Under the pieces are notes generated by a model. The model searched no databases. It was not told where the DNA came from and worked only from the letters and a program-made list of their open reading frames with translations. Made by a program: the position numbers and the translations under genes. From Bradyrhizobium liaoningense (GTDB taxonomy: Bacteria; Pseudomonadota; Alphaproteobacteria; Rhizobiales; Xanthobacteraceae), in NCBI RefSeq assembly GCF_018130955.1, contig NZ_JAFCJM010000061.1, positions 1-40,942 of the forward strand: a stretch of DNA of 40,942 nucleotides, given 5' to 3'. Within the stretch, counting starts at the first letter, position 1, and every line of letters starts with the position of its first letter. Below, piece after piece: positions 6,525 to 13,566 of the stretch.

Positions 6525-8138
6525 TCAGTTCAGACCTTGGGCCCGCGACAGCGCCGCCGCGATCGCCGCGCGCGTCGGATGCCGGAAGCGCGCCGCGACG
6601 TAGCCGTCGGGCCGCAGCAGATAGGCGGTGCCGGGCGCGGCGTCGTAGCGCTTCGCGATCAGGCCCGCCGTGTCGCCCAGCCCATTCGCACCACCGATGC
6701 GGATCTCCTTGACGCCATCAGGCACGTCGATCGCCGCGCCATTGCCAAACCCGAGCAGGGTAAAATACGTTCCGCCCTGGCGGAACGTATCGGTGAGATA
6801 GGCCGTCTCGCCCCCGCGCGGCGAGACCGGCGCATCGAGCATGGAACAGCCGGGCCGCGGGCCGCCGGCCCATGCGTCGGCGTCCGGCGAGGACAGCGGC
6901 GTGTCGTAGCTGCAGGGCACCGAGAGACGGCCGCCATTGACCATGCGCTTGCCGAACTCGGTTTCCTTGGCAAGCGAGAGCACCGCCTTGCGCAGCCGCG
7001 CCTCCTGATGCGAGTTCGGCGCCATGAAATCGGTCGAGCGGGTGGATTCGCGGATGTTCTCGTCGGCCGCCGCACTGCGCTCGATGTGATAGCTCTCGAG
7101 CAGGCTCGCGGGCGAGCGGCCACGCAAGACGCGATCAAGCTTCCAGGACAGATTCTCCGCATCCTCCAGACCGGAGTTGGCGCCGCGCGCGCCGAACGGC
7201 GACACCTGATGCGCGGAATCTCCGGCGAACACCACGCGGCCGTGGATGAAGCGGTCCATCCGCCGGCACTGGAATTTGTACAGCGAGATCCACTCGAACT
7301 CGAACTTGTCGTGCCCGAGCATGCGCGCGATCCGCGGCCGCACGTTCTCCGGCTGCTTTTCGACGGCGGGATCGGCGTAGCGATTGAGCTGCAGGTCGAT
7401 GCGCCAGACGTCGTCGGGCTGCTTGTGCAGCAGCGCCGAACGCCCGGCATGGAACGGCGGATCGAACCAGAACCAGCGCTCGGTCGGAAACTCCGCCGTC
7501 ATCTTGACGTCGGCGATCAAGAACTGGTCCTCGAACACTTGGCCCGCGAATTCCGCGCCAACCATCTGCCGCAGCGAGGAGCGCGCGCCATCGCAGGCGA
7601 TGACGTAGTGCGCGTTCAACCGATAGGCGCCCTCCGGCGTCTCGATCGTCAGCACGACTGAGTCGTTGCGGCGCTCCAACGCGCTCACCCTGTTGCGCCA
7701 TCGCAGATCGATCCCGGGCAAATCGTTGATGCGGTCGACCAGATAAGCTTCGGCGTAATATTGCTGGAGGTTGATGAAGGCCGGCCGTTTGTGGCCGTCC
7801 TCGGGCAACAGGTTGAACTGGTAGAGCTGGGACTCGCCGTGAAAGATGCGGCCGACGCTCCACACCACGCCCTTCTCGACCATGCGGTCGCCGACGCCGA
7901 GACGATCCCAATATTCGAGCGACCGTTTGGAGAAGCAGATCGCGCGCGAGCCTTCGCCGATGCGGTCGGCGTCGTCGAGCAGCACGACGCGCTGGCCGCG
8001 CTGGGCGAGGTCGATCGCGAGCGACAATCCGACCGGGCCCGCCCCCACCACCACCACCGCATGCTCGGCGGGATTGGCGCCGGGGCGGTCCTGATCGGGG
8101 TGACGGCGGTAGCCGAACTGGGTTTTTGCCTGCGCCAT
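6525..8138 (-). CDS. FAD-dependent aromatic monooxygenase (MhpA/MhaA-like)
   Basis: This 537-residue flavoprotein hydroxylase of the PheA/MhpA group has the dinucleotide-binding GAGPVGLSLAIDLAQRG (about residues 32-48), the CDGARSSLR (DG) motif and the FAD-ribityl motif GRVVFAGDSAHQVSPFGARG. A thioredoxin-like C-terminal extension is present. It heads the leftward run monooxygenase, DUF2783 protein, MBL protein, hmgA. The context points to a product that enters at homogentisate, for example 3-hydroxyphenylacetate 6-hydroxylation. Sequence alone does not exclude 3-(3-hydroxyphenyl)propionate or another phenolic acid. GAGG lies 7 nt before ATG 8138. The MarR gene is divergent, and the shared gap holds a strong near-palindrome. 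Confidence 0.88.
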   Translation of the reverse strand: MAQAKTQFGYRRHPDQDRPGANPAEHAVVVVGAGPVGLSLAIDLAQRGQRVVLLDDADRIGEGSRAICFSKRSLEYWDRLGVGDRMVEKGVVWSVGRIFHGESQLYQFNLLPEDGHKRPAFINLQQYYAEAYLVDRINDLPGIDLRWRNRVSALERRNDSVVLTIETPEGAYRLNAHYVIACDGARSSLRQMVGAEFAGQVFEDQFLIADVKMTAEFPTERWFWFDPPFHAGRSALLHKQPDDVWRIDLQLNRYADPAVEKQPENVRPRIARMLGHDKFEFEWISLYKFQCRRMDRFIHGRVVFAGDSAHQVSPFGARGANSGLEDAENLSWKLDRVLRGRSPASLLESYHIERSAAADENIRESTRSTDFMAPNSHQEARLRKAVLSLAKETEFGKRMVNGGRLSVPCSYDTPLSSPDADAWAGGPRPGCSMLDAPVSPRGGETAYLTDTFRQGGTYFTLLGFGNGAAIDVPDGVKEIRIGGANGLGDTAGLIAKRYDAAPGTAYLLRPDGYVAARFRHPTRAAIAAALSRAQGLN

Positions 8139-8178
8139 GCGCTAACCTCGGCTCTGGTCAGGAGAGACCTGATCTGCT

Positions 8179-8202
8179 AGATAGTCTCACGTGCAACTAT
8201 CT
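8179..8202. promoter_or_regulatory. 24-bp near-palindrome between monooxygenase and marR; candidate MarR operator
   Basis: AGATAGT and ACTATCT form perfect arms, and the centre contains the palindrome CACGTG; 20 of 24 positions are symmetric. It lies in the 110-bp gap between the divergent monooxygenase (start 8138) and MarR (start 8249) genes. Size and symmetry fit a MarR-dimer site. Confidence 0.65.
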
Positions 8203-8248
8203 TGGCCCGGCTGCCACCGCGCGTCAACTGGATTCGGAGTTATTTTTC

Positions 8249-8797
8249 TTGGCGAGGACATCAGGCGACACCGCGCTGAGGGCGCGCGCTGACGGGCAGC
8301 ACGATACTGCGCCGAAAACAAAGGCGCGGCTCGATCTGTTCAAATTCGTGCCGTTCCGCTTGAACCGGCTGGCAGCGGAAGTGAGTTCCGCGCTCTCGAC
8401 CGAATATCAGGAGCGTCACGGGCTCGACATTCCGGCCTGGCGCGTGCTTGCCACGCTCGGCTTTCGCAACGATGCCTGCAGCGCGCAGTTCATCTCGCAA
8501 TGCACCCGCACGCACAAATCGACGATCAGCCGCGCCGTGACGCAGCTGCTGCACGAGGCCTTGATCGAGCGGGTCGAGAACGAAGCCGACCGTCGCGAAT
8601 TCCGCCTGCAACTGACCAGGAAGGGCCGCACGCTCTACGAAGAACTCTTTCCGCAATTGCTGCGGCGGGAAGACGAGATCCTCGCCTGCCTCACCGCGCA
8701 GGAGCGCAAGCAGTTTTCGGCGCTGCTCGGCAAGATCGAGCAGAGTCTGGATTTGATTCAGACCAGCGAAGAAGCAGACGCGAAGCAGGCGTATTGA
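8249..8797 (+). CDS. MarR family transcriptional regulator
   Basis: This 182-residue winged-helix regulator has dimerisation helices around FVPFRLNRLAAEVSSAL. The MarR core runs IPAWRVLATLGF, then QFISQCTRTHKSTISRAVTQLL (recognition helix), then the wing ENEADRREFRLQLTRKGRTLYEEL. TTG 8249 is preferred: GGAG lies 9 nt before it. An in-frame ATG at 8126 would overlap the divergent monooxygenase and add an atypical N-terminus. Probable target is the divergent monooxygenase-hmgA run through the 8179-8202 palindrome, with an aromatic acid as inducer. That wiring is inference from position. The 3' end converges on a lactonase-type gene across a palindromic repeat. Confidence 0.9.
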   Translation: MARTSGDTALRARADGQHDTAPKTKARLDLFKFVPFRLNRLAAEVSSALSTEYQERHGLDIPAWRVLATLGFRNDACSAQFISQCTRTHKSTISRAVTQLLHEALIERVENEADRREFRLQLTRKGRTLYEELFPQLLRREDEILACLTAQERKQFSALLGKIEQSLDLIQTSEEADAKQAY

Positions 8798-8804
8798 GGC
8801 CGTT

Positions 8805-8900
8805 CGTCATTCCGGGGCGATGCGGAGCATCGAACCCGGAATCTCGCGCCACAACTTCTGGATTCCGGGTTCACCGCTGTCGCGGTGCCCCGGAATGACG
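8805..8900. repeat. Palindromic repeat overlapping the lactonase 3' end
   Basis: A 96-bp element opens CGTCATTCCGGGGCG and closes with the inverse CCCCGGAATGACG; internal GAACCCGGAAT and ATTCCGGGTTC also pair. It lies between convergent marR and the lactonase-type gene and supplies the last codons and stop of the latter. Confidence 0.88.
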
Positions 8901-9716
8901 GCTGCGCCCCCACTCCGCAACCGACCGCGTCGGCGGCAGATGCAGCGCCCAGGCATCCGTCTTGTCGCTCGCACGCGGATAGATCTCGGTGACGAGCGGA
9001 TCGTGGCCGGGGATGAAGCGGTCGGGATGGCCGGCGAGACGCTCGATTGTCTCCCAGCCCACCGCCATGTCGCCGACATTGTAGACGATCGGGAACGGGC
9101 TCCTGCGCTGCAGGTTCGCGTAGTAATGCGCGGCATCCGACGCCAGCACGACCGGCCCGCGGGCGGTCTCGACCCGCACCACCTGCAAGCCGTCGGAATG
9201 GCCGCCGACGCGATGCACGGTCACGCCGGGCGCGATCTCGCCGTCGCCGGAATAGAAGCTGACGCGCTCGCCATAGACATGGCGCACCATCAGCGTGACG
9301 TGCTCGACCGAGAACGGATGTCGCAGCAGTCCGTTGCACATGCAGCGTCCGGTCGCGTAAGCCATCTCGCGCTCCTGGAGATGGAAGCGCGCGTTCGGAA
9401 AGCGATCGAGATTGCCGGCGTGATCGTAATGCAGATGTGTCACGATGATGTCGCGAACGGCTGACGCGGCGACGCCGAAGCGTTCCAGCGCATCGACCGG
9501 GTTGAGCGTCAGCTTTCGCGCTCGCGCGCTCGCCTCTTCGGCGTTGAAGCCGGTATCGACCAGGAAATCGCGGCCGCCACCCCGAATCAGCCAGACGAAG
9601 TAATCCAGGTCCTGCGCCGTCGTCTCGTGCGGATCCGGGGACAGGAAGTTCATGTTGGGCGTGCGCGGCGACATTGTTGCATAGCGGAGCGCGTAGACTT
9701 CGTAGACGTTTCCCAT
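8871..9716 (-). CDS. N-acyl-homoserine-lactonase-type metallohydrolase
   Basis: This 281-residue MBL-fold hydrolase has a complete two-metal site: HLHYDHAGN, GGHSDG, ASDAAHYY and PGHDPL. The N-terminal EVYALRYATM and the overall length resemble the AiiA/AttM lactonase group, so hydrolysis of a lactone such as an acyl-homoserine lactone is plausible, though the substrate cannot be read from sequence. ATG 9716 is chosen, with AAAGG upstream; a longer in-frame start at 9785 lacks support. The last residues (RHSGAPRQR) and the stop are encoded by a palindromic repeat, so the original C-terminus was probably different. No signal peptide is seen. Confidence 0.85.
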   Translation of the reverse strand: MGNVYEVYALRYATMSPRTPNMNFLSPDPHETTAQDLDYFVWLIRGGGRDFLVDTGFNAEEASARARKLTLNPVDALERFGVAASAVRDIIVTHLHYDHAGNLDRFPNARFHLQEREMAYATGRCMCNGLLRHPFSVEHVTLMVRHVYGERVSFYSGDGEIAPGVTVHRVGGHSDGLQVVRVETARGPVVLASDAAHYYANLQRRSPFPIVYNVGDMAVGWETIERLAGHPDRFIPGHDPLVTEIYPRASDKTDAWALHLPPTRSVAEWGRSRHSGAPRQR

Positions 9717-9984
9717 TGTTGACCTTTTTCTTCTCAGGGCGGCCCTCAGGATCGATCCGCCGAACCAAGCCATCGCCGATCGCAAAGGTCAAACGCTGCT
9801 GCGATCGATCGATTTGCGAAGACAATGTGAGACCGATCACATTTTGGTCGCAAGGGCTGCCCTATGAACTCATGGCGACGGACCAGACCTTGACCGAGTA
9901 AAGTTGTGACGACCGGATTATTCCCCTCATGCAAAGCCCCCTCATCGCGGTCAATTGTCGCGATAATGCCTGTTCTCCAAGCGG
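9717..9984. other. Intergenic region between divergent lactonase and caspase-fold genes
   Basis: Apart from a weak inverted repeat (ATCGCG at 9944-9949 with CGCGAT at 9959-9964), no gene or clear signal was seen. It is expected to hold the promoter of the leftward lactonase gene. Confidence 0.5.
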
Positions 9985-10013
9985 TTGACGCGCCCCACCC
10001 CCGGTTTGATAAT
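9985..10013 (+). promoter_or_regulatory. Sigma-70-like promoter for the caspase-TPR gene
   Basis: TTGACG at 9985-9990 and GATAAT at 10008-10013 are separated by exactly 17 bp, close to the housekeeping consensus. The -10 box ends 65 bp before ATG 10079. Confidence 0.65.
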
Positions 10014-10078
10014 GCAAATTGCGTAAGTTAAGGTCGCCGCGGCGCAAGCTGGATCGGCGCCTTTTTGGCTGGACCGGT

Positions 10079-11662
10079 ATGAAAATTCGCTTCCTTCTGC
10101 TTTTACCCTTGATGCTCTCGGTCGTCCCGACCGCGCCATCCGTTGCCGCCGCCGACCGCTTTGCGTTGGTCATCGGCAATGCCAAGTACCCGGACGCCGA
10201 AGCGCCGCTGAAGGAACCACTCAACGACGCGCGCGACGTCGCCGACGAGCTCAAGCGCGATGGTTTTACCGTCGAGATCGGCGAGAACCTGACCGGCGAC
10301 GGCATGCGCCGCGCCTTCGACAAGTTGTATGGCAAGATCAAGCCGGGCTCCGTCGCGCTGGTGTTTTTCAGCGGCTTCGGCATCCAGTCGGCGCGCCAGA
10401 GCTACATGATCCCCGTCGATGCGCAGATCTGGACCGAGTCCGACGTGCGCCGCGACGGTTTCAGCCTCGAGACCGTACTGGGCGAGATCAATACGCGCGG
10501 CGCCGGCGTCAAGATCGCGCTGATCGATGCCTCAAGGCGCAACCCGTTCGAGCGGCGCTTCCGCAGCTACTCGGCGGGGCTGGCACCCGTCATCGCGCCG
10601 AACGGCACGCTGGTAATGTATTCGGCAGCGCTGGCGTCGGTGATCTCGGATACCGGGGGCAGCCACAGCCTGTTCGTGCAGGAACTGCTGAAGGAAATCC
10701 GCGTCCCCGACCTGATGGCCGAGGAAACGCTCAACCGCACCAAGATGGGCGTGACCCGCGCCTCACGTAACGAGCAGGTGCCGTGGCTGTCCTCCTCGCT
10801 GGCGGAGGACTTTTCGTTCATTCCGGGCGCCAGCTCGTCGCGCCCCACCGCGACCAATGTGACGCCGCCGCCAACGACCCCGGCGCCGCCGGCCCCGCCG
10901 CCCGCTGCGCCGTCGCCGCCGACGGTCGTCGCCAACAACCCGCCTGCGCCACCTCCCGCTCCGCCGGCACCGCCCCCGCTGCCGAAGCCGCCGGAAGTCA
11001 GCGTTGCGCCTTCACCTTCGCCTGCTGCGCCCGCGCCTGCGCCGGCGCCGTCACCCACGCCGAGGCCGCAGATCGAGGCCGCCCTTCCGCCGCCGCCCCC
11101 GCCGGTGAAGCCGGCCGATACCGGCGTCAGCCCGAACGTGCCGCCACCGGACAACGCCGCGCTGGCTGACGACCCCACCATCAAGAGCCTGACGGCCAAG
11201 ATCGCGTCCAACCCGGACGATGTGAACGCGCTGTACCGGCGCGGCCAGGTCTATGCCAGCAAGGGCGCCTACAATCTCGCCATCAAGGATTTTGACGACA
11301 CGCTGCGGATCAATCCGAAGGACGTCGAGGCCCTGAACAACCGGTGCTGGACCCGGACCGTGATCGGCGATCTCCAGGGCGCGCTGAAGGACTGCAACGA
11401 AGCGCTGCGGCTGCGCCCGAACTTCGTCGATGCGCTGGACAGCCGGGGCCTCGTGAACCTGAAATCCGGGGCGGTGAAGAACGCCATCGCCGATTTCGAC
11501 GCTGCCTTGAAGATCAATCCACGCCTGACCTCCTCGCTCTACGGGCGGGGCGTCGCCAAGCAGCGTAACGGCTCGGCCTCCGAAGGCGCACTGGATATCG
11601 CGAACGCCAAGGCGATGGACCCCAACATCGTCCAGGAATTCGCAAGTTACGGAGTACGTTGA
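10079..11662 (+). CDS. Exported caspase-fold (C14-like) pseudo-protease with TPR repeats
   Basis: This 527-residue protein has a signal peptide (residues 1-25), a caspase-like p20 domain (about 26-250), a long Pro/Ala-rich linker (about 265-365) and about four tetratricopeptide repeats (about 375-520). Active bacterial C14 proteins carry a catalytic His in a SGHG-type motif and Cys in a DACR-type motif. Here the motifs read SGFG (F100) and DASR (S152), so the dyad is absent and proteolysis is unlikely. A binding or scaffolding role in the periplasm is inferred. ATG 10079 is used because it directly precedes the signal peptide. An OmpA-domain gene and an RND pump follow. A paralogue with the same kind of loss lies at 30075-30923. 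Confidence 0.88.
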   Translation: MKIRFLLLLPLMLSVVPTAPSVAAADRFALVIGNAKYPDAEAPLKEPLNDARDVADELKRDGFTVEIGENLTGDGMRRAFDKLYGKIKPGSVALVFFSGFGIQSARQSYMIPVDAQIWTESDVRRDGFSLETVLGEINTRGAGVKIALIDASRRNPFERRFRSYSAGLAPVIAPNGTLVMYSAALASVISDTGGSHSLFVQELLKEIRVPDLMAEETLNRTKMGVTRASRNEQVPWLSSSLAEDFSFIPGASSSRPTATNVTPPPTTPAPPAPPPAAPSPPTVVANNPPAPPPAPPAPPPLPKPPEVSVAPSPSPAAPAPAPAPSPTPRPQIEAALPPPPPPVKPADTGVSPNVPPPDNAALADDPTIKSLTAKIASNPDDVNALYRRGQVYASKGAYNLAIKDFDDTLRINPKDVEALNNRCWTRTVIGDLQGALKDCNEALRLRPNFVDALDSRGLVNLKSGAVKNAIADFDAALKINPRLTSSLYGRGVAKQRNGSASEGALDIANAKAMDPNIVQEFASYGVR

Positions 11663-11801
11663 TATTTTTTCGAAATGAGGCCGCCGCGGCTCGAACCCTT
11701 AGCGGGTCAGCGGAGACCAAACGAAGGATGCCGCGCCTGGCCCTTCCGGGGCCTGTTGCAGGAATTTTGGAACCGCGCGGGCAGCGCAGGAGGGACTGGC
11801 A

Positions 11802-12470
11802 ATGACTCTATCCGCAAAGGGCTTTACCGCGGTCCTCTCGGTCATGACGATCGGCGCGGCGCTGATGCTGCCGCTGTCGGGTGCCTTCGCGGGTGACGAC
11901 AAGGCCAAGAACGTCAGCGAAGACGAGATCGTAAGGGCGCTGGCCCCGCCGGCGAAGAAGCCTCTGACCCGCGGCCTGTCGATCGGCCCGCAGACCGATC
12001 CGGCCCCGAGTGCGGCGGAAACCAAGCTGCTCCAGACCGTGCGTGGCCGTTCCACGCGCTCGCTCTCGGCCGTCGAGCGCGAGGAAATCGCGACCGCCGC
12101 CAAGGACAAGCCGAACATCGATCTGGAGATCACCTTCGACTACAACTCGGCCAATATCAGCGCCAAGTCGCTGCCGTCGGTGCAGGCGCTCGGCCGAGCG
12201 CTCACCAACCCCGACCTCAAGGGCTCGACCTTCGTCGTCGCCGGCCACACCGACGCCGCGGGCGGCGAGAGCTACAACCAGGACCTGTCGGAGCGCCGCG
12301 CGGATTCGATCAAGCGCTACCTGATCGACAAGTACAGCATCCCCGCCACCGACCTCGTCACCGTCGGCTACGGCAAGAGCAAGCTGAAGGACCCGAGCCA
12401 GCCGATGGCCGAGGCCAACCGGCGGGTGCAGGTCGTCAACATGGAAAACAAGACCACCGCATCGAAGTGA
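11802..12470 (+). CDS. OmpA-domain envelope protein
   Basis: This 222-residue protein has a 30-residue signal peptide ending at GAFA and an OmpA C-terminal peptidoglycan-binding domain (about residues 105-215). It shows the FDYNSANI start, the GHTDAAGG loop with the Asp that contacts diaminopimelate, and EANRRVQV with the conserved Arg. No beta-barrel domain is present, so it is a soluble or lipid-free periplasmic protein that probably clamps to peptidoglycan. GGAGGG lies 8 nt before ATG. It follows the caspase-TPR gene by 139 bp and precedes the RND adaptor. A hairpin at 12530-12555 suggests it ends its own transcript. Confidence 0.92.
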   Translation: MTLSAKGFTAVLSVMTIGAALMLPLSGAFAGDDKAKNVSEDEIVRALAPPAKKPLTRGLSIGPQTDPAPSAAETKLLQTVRGRSTRSLSAVEREEIATAAKDKPNIDLEITFDYNSANISAKSLPSVQALGRALTNPDLKGSTFVVAGHTDAAGGESYNQDLSERRADSIKRYLIDKYSIPATDLVTVGYGKSKLKDPSQPMAEANRRVQVVNMENKTTASK

Positions 12471-12529
12471 CCGCGACACAATTGCTTAAGTGACCGGTCG
12501 TGATGTTGTGTAAGTTCAGAAGTCCACGA

Positions 12530-12555
12530 TGCGTCCCGCCCCCTTGCGGGACGCA
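12530..12555. terminator. Hairpin between the OmpA gene and the RND operon
   Basis: TGCGTCCCGC and GCGGGACGCA form a perfect 10-bp stem with a 6-nt CCCCTT loop. Only a weak T-rich stretch follows. It may terminate the OmpA transcript or lie in the leader of the pump mRNA. Confidence 0.55.
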
Positions 12556-12636
12556 GCTTCGTTTCAGGGAATCTCTTTTGACGATGTCCGCAGGCTTTGT
12601 CCCGGCATCGGCGAACCAGGCCAGGATGATCCGGCG

Positions 12637-13566
12637 ATGAACATCACCGAATATCTCAAGCCTGCGGGAACCGTGCTGTTCGTCGTCGTGCTCGGCGTCG
12701 GCTATTACTGGTTCGAGAACCGCCATCGCCCGGAGGCGAAGGAAACGCCGGGCGAGGCGCTCGTGGTCGTGACGAAATCGACCAATGCGTGTTTCTCCGA
12801 TCTGGTGCGGGTGACCGGCTTCTTCGTGCCGCGCCGCGAGGCCGTGGTCATGGCCGACCAGGAAGGCTCACGGGTCACCGATCTCTTCGTCACCGAAGGC
12901 ACGGTCGTCACCGAGAATCAGGAACTGGCGCGCTTGAGCCCGCCGCCGCAGATGCCGGGACAACCGGCGCGGCCGGGCGCGCAAGGTCCGATCTCGCTGA
13001 AGGCATCGGCCGCAGGCCTCATCACCGAAGTCAGGACTATCGTCGGCGCGCCCGCCTCGCCGCAGGCCGGCCCGATGTTCCGCATCGCCGTCAACAACGA
13101 GATCGAGCTCGATGCGCAGGTGCCGGCAGTTCACATGTCCAAGCTCAACACCGGCGCGACCGTCCGCATCAGCCGCGACGACGCGCCCGATCTGATCGGG
13201 CGGGTACGGCTGGTGTCGCCCGAGATCGACCGCTCGACGCAGCTCGGCCGTGTGCGGATCACGGTCACCAACAATCCTTCGCTGAAGGTCGGCATGTTCG
13301 CCCGCGCCTCGATCGACGCCAAGCGGAGCTGCGGAGTTGCGGTTCCCAAGACCGCCATTGACCATCTCACCATCCAGGTGGTCAAAGGAAACACGGTCGA
13401 GACGCGCCGGGTGCGGGTCGGGCTGACGTCCGACAGCTCAACGGAAATCCTGGAAGGGCTCGACGTCGGCGAAATCGTCGTGGCCGATGCCGGCTCTTCG
13501 CTGCACGATGGCGACCAGATCAAGACTGTCTTCGCCGATGAAATCGATCGATCGCGGGTACGCTGA
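12637..13566 (+). CDS. RND efflux periplasmic adaptor (membrane fusion protein)
   Basis: This 309-residue HlyD-type adaptor has one N-terminal membrane segment (GTVLFVVVLGVGYYW, about residues 10-25), a lipoyl-like half (VTDLFVTEGTVVTENQELARL), a beta-barrel (KLNTGATVRISRDDAP) and the conserved RVRITVTNNPSLKVGMFARASI stretch. The usual long alpha-hairpin is replaced by a short Pro/Gly linker. Two cysteines (C52 and C232) match positions in the second adaptor at 29057. ATG 12637 is used, with AGGA upstream; an in-frame ATG at 12529 would lie before the hairpin at 12530. The TGA overlaps the ATG of the permease by 1 nt, so the two form an operon. Confidence 0.9.
   Translation: MNITEYLKPAGTVLFVVVLGVGYYWFENRHRPEAKETPGEALVVVTKSTNACFSDLVRVTGFFVPRREAVVMADQEGSRVTDLFVTEGTVVTENQELARLSPPPQMPGQPARPGAQGPISLKASAAGLITEVRTIVGAPASPQAGPMFRIAVNNEIELDAQVPAVHMSKLNTGATVRISRDDAPDLIGRVRLVSPEIDRSTQLGRVRITVTNNPSLKVGMFARASIDAKRSCGVAVPKTAIDHLTIQVVKGNTVETRRVRVGLTSDSSTEILEGLDVGEIVVADAGSSLHDGDQIKTVFADEIDRSRVR

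Noticed and set aside
8126..8248. ATG 8126 as start of the MarR gene
   Set aside because: It would overlap the divergent monooxygenase start and run through the operator-like palindrome; TTG 8249 has GGAG at good spacing.
12471..12529. Crp-type site upstream of the RND operon
   Set aside because: TGTGTCGCGGTCACTT near 12465-12490 on the minus strand lacks a proper TCACA half site at the right spacing.
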